Origin: Plantibacter sp. Leaf314
GTDB taxonomy: Bacteria > Actinomycetota > Actinomycetes > Actinomycetales > Microbacteriaceae
Assembly: GCF_001423185.1 (NCBI RefSeq)
Contig: NZ_LMOB01000001.1
Span: 2,091,889-2,155,888 of the forward strand
Reading direction: 5' to 3'
DNA length: 64,000 bases
The notes under the pieces are model-generated. The model searched no databases, had not been told where the DNA came from, and worked only from the letters and a program-made list of their open reading frames with translations. The translations under genes and the position numbers were made by a program. Each line of letters starts with the position of its first letter. The stretch's first letter is position 1. Positions 43,452-52,472 of the stretch are shown piece after piece.

Positions 43452-43921
43452 CAGCAGGAGCCCGTCGCCTCGTACTCGCCGATGACGGCGACCTTCTCGG
43501 CGCTCGCGCTGGACTCGTCGAAGCGGTAGGTCAGCCACTCGCGCACGAGGCGGCGGGCGAGCTCGATGCCGATGACGCGCTGGCCCATGGTGAGCACCTG
43601 GGCGTTGTTGCTCAGCACGCCGCGCTCGACGGAGAAGCTGTCGTGGGCGGTGACGGCACGGATGCCGGGCACCTTGTTGGCGGCGATGGCGACGCCGAGG
43701 CCGGTGCCGCAGAAGAGCAGCGCACGGTCGGCCTGCCCGGAAGCGACGAGCTCGGCGGCGGCGATGGCCACGCGCGGGTAGGCGGTGTGGCCGTCGGCGT
43801 CGACCCCCACGTCGACGAGCGAGGCGACGCCGTCGTGCTGTTCGAGGTCGCGCTTGACGATCTCCTTGTAGTCGAACCCGGCGTCATCCGAGCCGATGAC
43901 GATGCGCAACTGGTCGGTCAT
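43451..43921 (-). CDS. derI: RpiB-type D-erythrulose-4-phosphate isomerase (DerI)
   Basis: A 156-residue RpiB-family sugar-phosphate isomerase: [14 protein letters not shown], catalytic cysteine in [17 protein letters not shown], and [20 protein letters not shown]. DerI converts D-erythrulose 4-phosphate to D-erythrose 4-phosphate, which enters the pentose phosphate pathway. Ribose-5-phosphate isomerase B activity is possible but the operon points to C4 sugars. Confidence 0.78.
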   Translation of the reverse strand: MTDQLRIVIGSDDAGFDYKEIVKRDLEQHDGVASLVDVGVDADGHTAYPRVAIAAAELVASGQADRALLFCGTGLGVAIAANKVPGIRAVTAHDSFSVERGVLSNNAQVLTMGQRVIGIELARRLVREWLTYRFDESSASAEKVAVIGEYEATGSC

Positions 43922-45678
43922 GCGGGTACTCCTTCTGCGGTGGTGCTGGTGGATGCGGCGGACCCCAGGACGGGGACGATCGCCTGGACGATGAGGCCGA
44001 ACGAGTATGCACCCGCATCGACGGTGCCGAGGCTCTTCTCGGCGTGCGGACGGGCGCGGCCCATCTTCGGCAGGAGGTCGGCGGTCTCCGCGGCGGCCGT
44101 GGAGGCGGCTGCGGCAGCGGTCGTCCACGCGGTGAGGAGGTCGGCCCCGTCGGCGATCGAGGCGCTGAGCGTCGTCGTGAAGGGGACGAGGGCGTCGACC
44201 ATCGTCTTCTGCCCGACCTCGGCCTTGCCGAACGACATGATGCCGTCGACGGCGGCCTGCACGCCGGCCGCGACGTCGCTGCGGGAGGGAGCGGTCTCGT
44301 CGCCGAGCGAGGTGCCGACCGAGCGGAGCGCGAGGCCCCAGAGGGCTCCCGAGGTGCCGCCGGCGCGGTCCGCCCAGGCGTCGCCAGCGAGGTGGAGGAC
44401 GGTGCGGGCACCGGCTCCGGCGTCGGCGGCCGCGTGGGCCGCGGCGACGGCTGCGCGGGCTCCCCGCTGCATGCCGATGCCGTGGTCGCCGTCACCGGCC
44501 ACCGCGTCGATCCGGCCGAGTTCCTCGACGTTCGTGTCGATCACCTCGACGAGGGCGTCGAGGGCGGCGACGACGGTCGTGGCGGCTTCGCGTGAGGCCG
44601 GGGTCGACGCCGGGATCGCTGCGGCGACCTCGGCGACGAGCTCGGAGGGGTCGAGCTGCTCGGCCGCTGCGACGACGCCCTTGCGGTAGGCGGGGGTGTC
44701 CGCGCCGGCCGCCCAGAAGCCCTCGAGCTCCTCGTCCAACCAGAACAGGGTGAGGGAGACGCCCGCCATGTCGAAGCTCGTCACGAGTTCGCCGACCTCG
44801 GGGTCGACGATCTCGATGCCCGCGGCCTCCAGCTGCGTGGCGACCGCACGGTAGACGACGAACAGCTCCTCGTACTTCACGGAACCGAGTCCGTTGAGGA
44901 TGACGCCGACGCGCGCGCCTGCGGCCTCGGTCACACCCTCGGGCAGTTCCGCGAGGAGGGAGGACACGAGCAGCGTCGCAAGGCCGTCGGCCGTCGGCAC
45001 ATCGGTCTCGTCGATGCCGGGCTCGCCGTGGATGCCCATCCCGACCGCCATGCGGCCCTCGGGCACGGAGAAGAGCGGCTCGGTCGCGCCCGGCAAGGTG
45101 CAGCCGCTGAAGGCGACGCCGAAGGACCGGGTGCGCTCGTTCGCGTGGGTGGCGACGCGGACGACCTCGTCGAGGTCGTAGCCGGCCTCGGCCGCGGCGG
45201 CAGCCGACTTGAACACGGTGAGGTCGCCGGCGATCCCGCGACGCTTGTGCTGCTCGGTGAGCGGCGCGCTCGAGATGTCGTCGGTGACGGCGACGCTGCG
45301 GGTGGGGATCCCCGCCGCGTTCAGGGCGTCCTGCGCCTGGGTGAAGTGGAGGACGTCGCCGGCGTAGTTGCCGTAGCTGAGCAGCACGCCGCCGCCGCGT
45401 TCGGCGGCCTTCGCCACCGACTCCACCTGGTGCGCGGACGGCGAGGCGAACAGGTTGCCCATCGCCGCACCGTGCGCGAGCCCCTGGCCGACGATGCCAC
45501 CGAAGGCCGGGTAGTGCCCGGAGCCGCCGCCGATGACGACCGCGACGGTGCCCTCGGGGGTGCGGGTGCTCCGCACGACCCCGCCGGTCACGCGCCGGAC
45601 CTGGTGACGGTTCGCCGCGACGAAGCCGTCGATCATCTCGTCGGCGAAGTCTGCCGGGTCGTTGAAGAGGCGGGTCAT
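43918..45678 (-). CDS. lerK: Fused DhaK-DhaL erythrulose kinase (LerK)
   Basis: A 586-residue dihydroxyacetone-kinase-type enzyme. The DhaK half carries the substrate-binding histidine in [13 protein letters not shown] and [12 protein letters not shown]; the DhaL half binds ATP with [15 protein letters not shown]. Single-chain ATP-dependent kinases of this family phosphorylate dihydroxyacetone or erythrulose. With lerI and derI in the same operon, L-erythrulose (to L-erythrulose 1-phosphate) is the likely substrate. Starts overlap on both sides by 4 bases. Confidence 0.8.
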   Translation of the reverse strand: MTRLFNDPADFADEMIDGFVAANRHQVRRVTGGVVRSTRTPEGTVAVVIGGGSGHYPAFGGIVGQGLAHGAAMGNLFASPSAHQVESVAKAAERGGGVLLSYGNYAGDVLHFTQAQDALNAAGIPTRSVAVTDDISSAPLTEQHKRRGIAGDLTVFKSAAAAAEAGYDLDEVVRVATHANERTRSFGVAFSGCTLPGATEPLFSVPEGRMAVGMGIHGEPGIDETDVPTADGLATLLVSSLLAELPEGVTEAAGARVGVILNGLGSVKYEELFVVYRAVATQLEAAGIEIVDPEVGELVTSFDMAGVSLTLFWLDEELEGFWAAGADTPAYRKGVVAAAEQLDPSELVAEVAAAIPASTPASREAATTVVAALDALVEVIDTNVEELGRIDAVAGDGDHGIGMQRGARAAVAAAHAAADAGAGARTVLHLAGDAWADRAGGTSGALWGLALRSVGTSLGDETAPSRSDVAAGVQAAVDGIMSFGKAEVGQKTMVDALVPFTTTLSASIADGADLLTAWTTAAAAASTAAAETADLLPKMGRARPHAEKSLGTVDAGAYSFGLIVQAIVPVLGSAASTSTTAEGVPA

Positions 45679-47054
45679 CGGGTCTGACCGGTCAGGTCGT
45701 CGTGCGAGACCCGCAGCTCCTTCGAGCTGCGCTGCTTCGACAGGATCACCATGAGGGTCGCGGAGATCATCATGAAGCCGCCGACGATGAACATCGGGAC
45801 GACGTACTGCGGGGTGTCGCCGACCTTCGTGAGGTCCGCGACGGCACCGGTGATGTACGGCGCGGAGAAGCCGGCGAGGTTGCCGACGGTGTTGATGAGC
45901 GCGATACCGGCGGCGGCTGCGGCACCCGTCAGGAACTGCGTGGGCAGCGTCCAGAAGTTGGGCAGCGCGGCGAAGATCGCCATGGCGGTGACCGCGATGA
46001 TCGCGATCGTGAGGGCGGGCGAGTTCGCGAAGAGGGCGAGCGGGATGCTCACGGCACCGACGATCGCGGGGATCACGATGTGCCAGGTCTTCAGTCCGCG
46101 TCGCGTCGCGTCACGCGACCAGAAGTACAGGGCGATGGCGGCCGGCACGTACGGGATCGCCGTGATGAGGCCCTTCTGCATGACATTGAACTCGACGCCG
46201 AAGCTCGCCTGGAAGCCCTCGATGATCGTGGGGAGGAAGAAGCCGAGCGCGTAGAGGCCGTAGATGAAGCCGAAATAGATGAAGGCGAGCATCCAGACGC
46301 GGCCGCTCGTGAAGGCGTGCTTGAGGCTGACGTGGCCCTGCTTCTGCTCCGTGGTCGCCTTCTCGTGGGCGAGGGCCGCCGTGAGCCAGACCTGCTCCTC
46401 GGTGGTCAGCCACTTGGCGTCCGCGGGGCGGTCCTTCAGGTAGAACCAGGCGATGACACCGATCAGGATGGCGGGGAGACCGACGCCGAGGAACATGAAC
46501 CGCCAGCCCTCGAGGCCGAAGAACACCCCGTGCTGGCCGATGAGCCACCCGGCGAGCGGTGCGCCGATGACGGTGGTGAGCGGCTGCGCCAGGTAGAAGA
46601 GCGCGAGGATCTTGCTGCGGTGCTTGGCCGGGACCCAGAGGCTCAGGAAGAGGATGGCACCCGGGAAGAAGCCTGCCTCGGCGACACCGAGCACGAAGCG
46701 CAGGATGGCGAGCTGCTCGAAGTTGGCGACCCAGGTGAACAGGACCGCGACGATGCCCCAGGTGACCATGATGCGCGCGAGCCAGCGGCGGGCACCGAAC
46801 TTGTTGAGCGCGAGGTTGCTCGGCACCTCCAAGAGGATGTAGCCGATGAAGAACACGCCGGATGCGAAGCCGAACTGGGCGGCGGAGAGCGCGAGGTCGT
46901 CGTTCATGCCGTTGGGGGCGGCGAAGCCGATCGCGGTGCGGTCCAGGTAGTTGATGAAGAACATCAGCGCCACGAACGGCACGAGGCGGATCGAGACCTT
47001 CCGGATCGCTGATCGCTCGACAGCCGGATTGGCCGCGGGGGCGGTGGTGTCCAC
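45675..47054 (-). CDS. MFS importer, anion:cation symporter family
   Basis: A 459-residue carrier with twelve segments. The NYLDRTAIGFAAP stretch in helix 1 is typical of the sugar-acid/tartrate branch of the ACS family, and a long central loop (KDRPADAKWLTTEEQVWL) matches. It heads the operon that ends with apnO and probably brings in D-apionate or a related acid. Start GTG 47054 has GAGGAG about 5 bases upstream; a longer frame would include the repeat and is rejected. Confidence 0.83.
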   Translation of the reverse strand: MDTTAPAANPAVERSAIRKVSIRLVPFVALMFFINYLDRTAIGFAAPNGMNDDLALSAAQFGFASGVFFIGYILLEVPSNLALNKFGARRWLARIMVTWGIVAVLFTWVANFEQLAILRFVLGVAEAGFFPGAILFLSLWVPAKHRSKILALFYLAQPLTTVIGAPLAGWLIGQHGVFFGLEGWRFMFLGVGLPAILIGVIAWFYLKDRPADAKWLTTEEQVWLTAALAHEKATTEQKQGHVSLKHAFTSGRVWMLAFIYFGFIYGLYALGFFLPTIIEGFQASFGVEFNVMQKGLITAIPYVPAAIALYFWSRDATRRGLKTWHIVIPAIVGAVSIPLALFANSPALTIAIIAVTAMAIFAALPNFWTLPTQFLTGAAAAAGIALINTVGNLAGFSAPYITGAVADLTKVGDTPQYVVPMFIVGGFMMISATLMVILSKQRSSKELRVSHDDLTGQTR

Positions 47055-47120
47055 TATGACTCCTCGTCTGGGCGGCATCGATGCCGCGGGCAGGGCGTGG
47101 TCCGGTCCGGACCGGAATGA

Positions 47121-47149
47121 ACGATACATCAACCGGTTGACCAATTCAA
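47121..47149 (-). promoter_or_regulatory. Sigma70-type promoter of the apionate importer operon
   Basis: Minus strand: -35 TTGAAT (47149-47144), 17-base spacer, -10 TATCGT (47126-47121). The spacer contains the 13-base operator candidate. Confidence 0.6.
47129..47142 (-). promoter_or_regulatory. Candidate FadR-type operator in the importer promoter
   Basis: Contains the 12-base palindrome TCAACCGGTTGA; minus strand GGTCAACCGGTTGA. It sits between -35 and -10, a repressor position, and is shared with the SDR/lactonase promoter. The adjacent divergent gene encodes a FadR-type protein. Confidence 0.7.
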
Positions 47150-47180
47150 CAGCTGGTCGATAACGCGGGACCCACGGAAC

Positions 47181-47248
47181 GCCCTTCGACAGGCTCAGCG
47201 ACCGAGGTGGTCCCGGCACCCTCCCGGTCCCTGAGCTTGTCGAAGGGC
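47181..47248. repeat. Inverted pair of the dispersed repeat
   Basis: Arms 47181-47198 and 47231-47248 are inverted copies (one C-T difference) with 32 bases between, located between the divergent promoters just before the regulator gene. Confidence 0.75.
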
Positions 47249-47265
47249 CGCGATACAGTGAACCC

Positions 47266-48003
47266 ATGCCTGCGTTCCCGGATCGGCCGACCGACGACAT
47301 CTCGTCCAGCCTCGGTCCCGTCGCCGTCGGATCCGCGGTCTCGGCCGTCGCGAAACGGCTCCTCGACCACTTCACGAGCGGCGACATCGCGCCGGGAACC
47401 CGCCTTCCTCCGGAGCGTCAGCTCGCCGCGTCGCTGGGCATCGGACGTTCAGCCGTGCGGGAGGCGCTCGCGGCCCTCGAGATCCTCGGCGTCGTCGACG
47501 TCCGCCCCGGGAGCGGCACCTACCTGCGCGGCAGCGTGTCCGAGCTCCTCCCCGAGACCCTCAGCTGGGGCCTCATGCTCGGTGAGCCACGCACCCGCGA
47601 ACTCATCGAGGTGCGTGGGCAGCTCGAGGTGTTCGCCGCTGGGCTCGCCGCGACCCGCATGGACGACATGGCCCGCAACCGGCTGCGCAACCACCTCACC
47701 GCCATGCGCGAGGCCGGCGCGAACCGCACGAGGTTCATCGAGGCCGACCTCAAGTTCCACCTCGAACTCGCCGCCGCCACCGGGAACCGCGTGCTGTCGG
47801 ACCTCCTGCAGAGCATCCGCTCGCTCCTCCGCATCTGGGTGGAGCGCGGCATCCACGAGGACGTCGACGCGCAGCTCGCCTTCGAGGAGCACGAGGCCGT
47901 CTACGAGGCGATCATGTCGGGCGACCCGGCCGCCGCGACGGCCGCGATGCAACACCACATGGACACTGCGACCGAGCGCCTGAACCGCACCCTCACGGCG
48001 TAG
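47266..48003 (+). CDS. FadR-subfamily GntR regulator of the apionate locus
   Basis: A 245-residue protein. The winged helix (residues about 25-85) has RLPPERQLAASLGIGRSAVREALAALEILG and ends VRPGSGTYL. The C-terminal FCD domain follows; its metal/ligand residues include Asp/His in DLKFHLELAAATGNRVL and His in HEAVYEAI and MQHHMD. It is divergent from the importer operon; the shared operator at two promoters makes it the obvious regulator, probably binding a pathway intermediate. Confidence 0.87.
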   Translation: MPAFPDRPTDDISSSLGPVAVGSAVSAVAKRLLDHFTSGDIAPGTRLPPERQLAASLGIGRSAVREALAALEILGVVDVRPGSGTYLRGSVSELLPETLSWGLMLGEPRTRELIEVRGQLEVFAAGLAATRMDDMARNRLRNHLTAMREAGANRTRFIEADLKFHLELAAATGNRVLSDLLQSIRSLLRIWVERGIHEDVDAQLAFEEHEAVYEAIMSGDPAAATAAMQHHMDTATERLNRTLTA

Positions 48004-48043
48004 CGCTTCGACCGGCCTGGTGACCGGAGCCCTGCCCGAGGCC

Positions 48044-48069
48044 GCCCTTCGACAAGCTCAGGGACCGGA
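48044..48069 (-). repeat. Single dispersed-repeat copy
   Basis: GCCCTTCGACAAGCTCAGGGACCGG, directly after the regulator gene and before the end of the next, convergent gene. Confidence 0.7.
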
Positions 48070-48077
48070 CTGGGCGG

Positions 48078-48677
48078 TCAGGCGCGGATCGCCTCCACGA
48101 CCGCGGTGACGGCGGCGTCCACCGCGGCCGCACGCCCCGCCGCGTCCTCACGCTCGGAGTCGTGCACGAAGGCAGTCACGCCGCGGCGGGCACCGCAGAA
48201 GTCGACGATGCCGTGCTCGAGCTGCGTCCGCATCGCCTGCTCGTAGCCGTGGCGGTCGTAGACGCCCGCGTCGTCGCCGGCGACGGGCAGGAGGTGGATC
48301 CGCAGCCGGTCGAGCTTGCGGACGATCCCGCCCTCGGCATCGAGCCCGAACGCCCAACCGTTGACGAACACGCGATCGAACCACCCTTTGAGGAGGGCGG
48401 GCGTCGACCACCAGTACACCGGGAAGACGAGCACGAGGTCGGTGGCGCGGTCGAGCCGCTCCTGCTCGGCGGCCACGTCGGGGGTGTAGTCCCCGCCCAC
48501 CCGGTACGTGTGCCGGTCGGCGAGCGTGTACCGCGGGTCGAAGCCCTCCGCAGCCAGATCCGCGAGCTCGACGTCGGCCGGGGCGGAGGTCGATCGCAGC
48601 ACGGTCGCGAGCCGCTGGGCGAGGTGGTGGGTGAGCGAGTCGGGGTCTGGGTGGGTGGTCACGATGAGGGTGGGCAC
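48078..48677 (-). CDS. NAD(P)H-dependent quinone/nitro reductase, flavodoxin-2 type
   Basis: A 199-residue flavodoxin-fold protein: TLIVTTHPDPDSLTHHLA at the start, then LVFPVYWWSTPALLKGWFDRVF, the key motif of the YwrO/KefG and NQO1-like family that reduces quinones with NAD(P)H. The start is uncertain: GTG 48677 precedes the conserved first strand but a GGAGG lies too close for normal spacing; an ATG at 48746 is the alternative. Confidence 0.78.
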   Translation of the reverse strand: MPTLIVTTHPDPDSLTHHLAQRLATVLRSTSAPADVELADLAAEGFDPRYTLADRHTYRVGGDYTPDVAAEQERLDRATDLVLVFPVYWWSTPALLKGWFDRVFVNGWAFGLDAEGGIVRKLDRLRIHLLPVAGDDAGVYDRHGYEQAMRTQLEHGIVDFCGARRGVTAFVHDSEREDAAGRAAAVDAAVTAVVEAIRA

Positions 48678-48793
48678 CCTCCATCTTCGCGTGCACGGGG
48701 AGCGTGCACTGCCGAAGCCACCATCCTGCGGATGACGGCCGTCCATCCGACGACTGATGCCGTGGGCCGTCCGCTCGCCCTACTGTTGTCGGA

Positions 48794-49935
48794 ATGAGCG
48801 GATGGACCTGGCAGGCGTGGATCGGACTCGTCGGCGGCACGGCGATCTTCTTCGCCGTGCTCGGACCCATCCTGCTCGTGCAGGTCCGCCGATACGGTCA
48901 GATGTCCCTCCCGCGCGTGCTCGGCGCCGCCGGTGTGAGCATCTACGCAGCATCTACGCCGTCGCCCTCGTCGCCTACACGCTGCTCCCGCTGCCCGACG
49001 AACGTGCGAACTGCGCCACCGCCCACGGGGCACTCGAGCTCGTCCCCGGGCATTCGATCGGCGACATCGCGCGGGAGACCGCCGGCTTCTCCGTCCTCAG
49101 CACGCTCACCAGCCACGCGTTCCTCCAGGTCGTCCTGAACGTCGTCCTGTTCATCCCGTTCGGCGCCATCGCCCGTCGGTACTGGAACCGCGGCCTCGGC
49201 GTCTCGATCCTCCTCGGCGCGCTCGCCTCCCTGCTCATCGAGTCCACGCAGTACACCGGCATCTGGGGGCTGTACGAGTGCGCCTACCGGGTGGCCGACG
49301 TCGACGACGTCATCACGAACACCATGGGCGCGGCGATCGGTGCCCTCATCGCCCCGATGGTGCTGGGCTGGATGCCGAGCGCCCGGGCACTGCGGGCGAC
49401 CCGCGACCGTGCGCGCCCGGTGACCGTCTGGCGCCGGTGGTTCGGCATGGTCCTCGACGCGGTCGCCGTGAACCTGTCGATCACGGTGCTGTCGCTGGTG
49501 TTCGTCGTCCCGCGCGTGCTGCTCACGGGCGCGACCGGGACCGCGAACGACCCGACGCTCGCGGAGGTACTCAGCATCGGTGCGGGCACGGTCGTCCTCG
49601 TGATCGTCCTCCCGGCGCTCATCGGTGGCGGCGCCTCGATCGGCCAGCGACTCGTCTGGCTGACGCCCGAGTGGCCCGACGGCCGCGGGTCGGCCCTCCG
49701 CCGCCTCTACCGCGGGTCCATCGTCGCCCTGCCGTACATCGCCATCACGACCGCGGCGCAGACACCCGATGCCACCAGCGGCCTCGCGCAGACGATCGTC
49801 GGCGTCGTCGGCCTCCTGAGCGCGATCATCGTGACGGTCGCCGTCGTCTCGGTGCCGTTCACCCGGACCCGACGAGGGGTCTCCTACGCGTCGGTCGGCG
49901 CGGAACTGCGCGACGCGCGGGCACCCCGGCCGTAG
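48794..49935 (+). pseudogene. VanZ-like/RDD membrane protein gene, frameshifted by an 11-base duplication
   Basis: The gene starts at ATG 48794 (MSGWTWQAWIGLVGG) with a first membrane segment. At 48939-48960 GCATCTACGC is repeated with period 11, shifting the frame; the rest continues in another frame (SIYAVALVAYTLLPL) to 49935. Removing one 11-base copy joins the two frames as ..VSIYAVALVAY. The restored protein of about 376 residues would have a VanZ-like domain (IPFGAIARRYW, ESTQYTGIWG) then an RDD-like membrane domain (GMVLDAVAVN, RLVWLTPEW). The mutation could be real inactivation or reversible slippage. Confidence 0.75.
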
Positions 49936-49938
49936 TCC

Positions 49939-50013
49939 GGCGGCAGGAGATCGGCGCCGGAGCAGGACCCGCGCGCCCGAACCCTCCTGCCCCCGGGCAG
50001 ATCTCCTGCTGCC
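49939..50013. terminator. Inverted repeat with structured core between convergent genes
   Basis: Arms 49939-49952 (GGCGGCAGGAGATC) and 50000-50013 (GATCTCCTGCTGCC) form a 14-base-pair stem with one mismatch. The GC-rich core can fold too, so the element resembles the one at 40860. It probably ends both neighbouring transcripts. Confidence 0.55.
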
Positions 50014-50639
50014 TACAGCTCGGAGCCGAGGAGCCCCGAGAGGAACGCGTGCAGTTCGTCCGCCATGTCGACCGACTCCGGCGCGAGCAGCCACTGCACC
50101 TGGAGACCGTCCATGAGGGCGAGCGTCATGAAGGCGGCACTCGTCACGGGGAACCCCGCACGGACCCGACCGGCGGAGACGAGCAGGCCGAAGGTCCGCT
50201 CTAGTCGCCCGCGGGTGCTCTCATAGCGGTCGACGAAGTAGTCGTGGGCCGGGTGGTCGGGCGAGGTGGCCTCGGCCGAGAGGGTGCAGTAGAGCGCGAC
50301 CACGCCGGGCACGGAGGCGTTGTACCGGGCGAGTGCGACCAACCCCCGGAGCGTCTCGATCGGGTCGTCGCCGTCCATCGGCACGAGGGTGGCCGAGAGG
50401 TCGTCGCGGTGCGAGAGCACGGCGGCGAGCAGCGCGCTCTTGTTCGGGAAGTGGTGCAGCAGCCCGGCCTCGCTCATGCCCACCTGCGCGGCCACTTCGC
50501 GCAGTGAACCCGCGCGGTAACCCCCGTTGGCGAACACCGCGAGCGCGGCGTCGAGGATCGCGACGCGCTTCATCCCCGTTTTGGCATATGCACCGCGTGG
50601 CTTCCCCTGCGGCTTGTTCCCGGTCTTGGCCGATGTCAT
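50013..50639 (-). CDS. TetR-family regulator, divergent from the glycoside importer operon
   Basis: A 208-residue protein. The HTH lies at about residues 25-70 (AALAVFANGGYRAGSLREVAAQVGMSEAGLLHHFPNKSAL) after a basic N-terminal extension (KTGNKPQGKPRG). The C-terminal domain is of the TetR_C6/BetI kind. ATG 50639 follows GGGGGAGG. It faces the ABC importer operon across 182 bases and probably represses it in response to the imported glycoside or an aglycone. Confidence 0.87.
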   Translation of the reverse strand: MTSAKTGNKPQGKPRGAYAKTGMKRVAILDAALAVFANGGYRAGSLREVAAQVGMSEAGLLHHFPNKSALLAAVLSHRDDLSATLVPMDGDDPIETLRGLVALARYNASVPGVVALYCTLSAEATSPDHPAHDYFVDRYESTRGRLERTFGLLVSAGRVRAGFPVTSAAFMTLALMDGLQVQWLLAPESVDMADELHAFLSGLLGSEL

Positions 50640-50821
50640 CGGACGACCTCCCCCTTCGGACGGCTTCACGATAGCGCGTTCGTCGTCGAACACCCGCGGC
50701 CTGGTCGTGATCCAACTGTGACATGGGCGAAAACAAAAAGCTAGTGACCACTTGGGTTTCGTGCTACCGTCCTCAATCACCAGCGATCCGATGAGGGATT
50801 GCTCACAGCGATAGGACAAAG

Positions 50822-52342
50822 ATGTTCCGATGGAAGACGACCGCAGCCGTCGCGGTCACCGCCGCTGCACTCGTGCTCACCGGATGCTCCGGTAGCCCCT
50901 CCGGCTCCGACGGCGGCTCCGGTGGCACCCTGATCATTGGTGCGATCACTCCCCCCACCACCTTCGACCCCGCCGGCTCAGAGTGGGGCAACCGCTCGCC
51001 CTTCTACCAGGCCGTCTTCGACACGCTGCTCGTCGCCACCGCCGACGGCGAGATCGCCCCCTCCCTCGCGACTTCCTACGAGTACAACGAGGACAACACC
51101 GTCCTGACGCTCAAGATCCGCGACGACGTCACCTTCACCGACGACTCGAAGCTCACCGCCGACGTCGTCAAGCAGAACCTCGAACGCTTCAAGACCGGCA
51201 CCTCCCCCGACGCCGGCTACTTCGCGGGCGTCGCCTCCGTCGAGGCCCCCGACGAGACCACCGTCGTCATCACGCTGAGCGCACCCGACCCGGCCATGCT
51301 CAACTACCTCACCCGTGACCCGGGCCTCGTCGCCAGCGCCGAGTCGTTCGACAGCCCGGACCTCGCGACCAACCCGGTCGGCTCCGGCCCGTACGTCCTC
51401 GACACCGCGGCCACCGTCACCGGAACGAGCTACTCGTACACCGCGAACCCCGACTACTGGAACAAGGACTGGCAGCACTACGACAAGCTGACCATCAACG
51501 TCCTCCAGGACGCGACCGCCGGCCTCAACGCCGTCAAGTCCGGCGAGGTCAACGGCATCAAGCTCGCCAACAACGACAACCTCGCCGAGGTGGAGGGCGC
51601 CGGCTGGACCGTCAACGCCAACGAGCTCGACTTCCAGGGCATGCTCCTCCTCGACCGCGCCGGCACCATGAACCCGGCCATCGCCGACGTCCGCGTCCGC
51701 CAGGCCATCAACTACGCGTTCGACCGCCCGGCACTGCTCAAGGCGCTGCAGAACGACAACGGCACCGTCACCGGGCAGGTCTTCCCTGAGAACTCCCCCG
51801 CCTACGACAAGGCGCTCGACGACCGCTACGGCTACGACCCCGAGAAGGCCAAGGAGCTCCTCGCCGAAGCCGGCTACGCCGACGGCCTGACGCTCTCCAT
51901 GCCGTCCTCCGCCGTGCTGGGTGCCACCACCTACACGCTCATCTCGCAGCAGCTCGCCGACGTCGGCATCACCGCCGAGTACACGGACCCGGGCAACAAC
52001 TTCATCGCCGACCTCCTGGCGCCGAAGTTCCCCGTGTCGTTCATGGCACTCGAGCAGAACCCCGACTGGCAGCTCATCCAGTTCATGATCGCCCCGAACG
52101 CGGTGTTCAACCCGTTCAAGTACTCCGACCCGAAGGTCGACGAGTACATCAAGCAGATCCAGTACGGCGACGAGGCGACGCAGGGCACGGTCGCGAAGGA
52201 GCTCAACGCGTACATCGTCGAGCAGGCCTGGTTCGCACCCTTCTACCGGGTGCAGGGCAGCTTCGCCACCGACGCGAACACGACGGTGAAGATGATCCCG
52301 ACGAACGCGTACCCGTCGATCTACGACATCCAGCCGAAGTAG
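50822..52342 (+). CDS. Substrate-binding lipoprotein of an oligopeptide-type (family 5) ABC importer
   Basis: A 506-residue binding protein with the lipobox LVLTGCSGS and a Gly/Ser linker. The family-5 signature region is intact (PSLATSYEYNEDNTVLTLKIRDDVTFTDD), and a DVRVRQAINYAFDRPAL segment follows. Actinobacteria often use this class for oligosaccharides and glycosides as well as peptides. The glycosidases downstream favour a glycoside ligand. Confidence 0.9.
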   Translation: MFRWKTTAAVAVTAAALVLTGCSGSPSGSDGGSGGTLIIGAITPPTTFDPAGSEWGNRSPFYQAVFDTLLVATADGEIAPSLATSYEYNEDNTVLTLKIRDDVTFTDDSKLTADVVKQNLERFKTGTSPDAGYFAGVASVEAPDETTVVITLSAPDPAMLNYLTRDPGLVASAESFDSPDLATNPVGSGPYVLDTAATVTGTSYSYTANPDYWNKDWQHYDKLTINVLQDATAGLNAVKSGEVNGIKLANNDNLAEVEGAGWTVNANELDFQGMLLLDRAGTMNPAIADVRVRQAINYAFDRPALLKALQNDNGTVTGQVFPENSPAYDKALDDRYGYDPEKAKELLAEAGYADGLTLSMPSSAVLGATTYTLISQQLADVGITAEYTDPGNNFIADLLAPKFPVSFMALEQNPDWQLIQFMIAPNAVFNPFKYSDPKVDEYIKQIQYGDEATQGTVAKELNAYIVEQAWFAPFYRVQGSFATDANTTVKMIPTNAYPSIYDIQPK

Positions 52343-52352
52343 TCCGCTGGCT

Positions 52353-52388
52353 CTGAGCCTGTCGAGGGGTGCCCTTCGACAGGCTCAG
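52353..52388 (+). repeat. Perfect hairpin made of two opposed dispersed-repeat copies
   Basis: CTGAGCCTGTCGA (52353-52365) pairs perfectly with TCGACAGGCTCAG (52376-52388). Located between the binding-protein and permease genes, it could attenuate transcription so that the binding protein is made in excess. Confidence 0.75.
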
Positions 52389-52472
52389 GGACCGGGACCT
52401 GGTCAGGGACCGGGACCCCGGCCGCACCTCGGCCCCACCATCTCCTCGCTCACCCACTTCCTGGAGTGACCC

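Noticed and set aside
41830..45678. Operon considered as erythritol/threitol catabolism only.
   Set aside because: LerK/LerI/DerI-like genes would fit, but no erythritol or threitol dehydrogenase is present and ApnO-, OiaC- and ApnL-like genes are better explained by apionate.
45675..47387. Longer form of the ACS transporter starting at 47387.
   Set aside because: The extra N-terminus would be encoded by the repeat and promoter region and would overlap the divergent regulator gene; GTG 47054 has a good Shine-Dalgarno.
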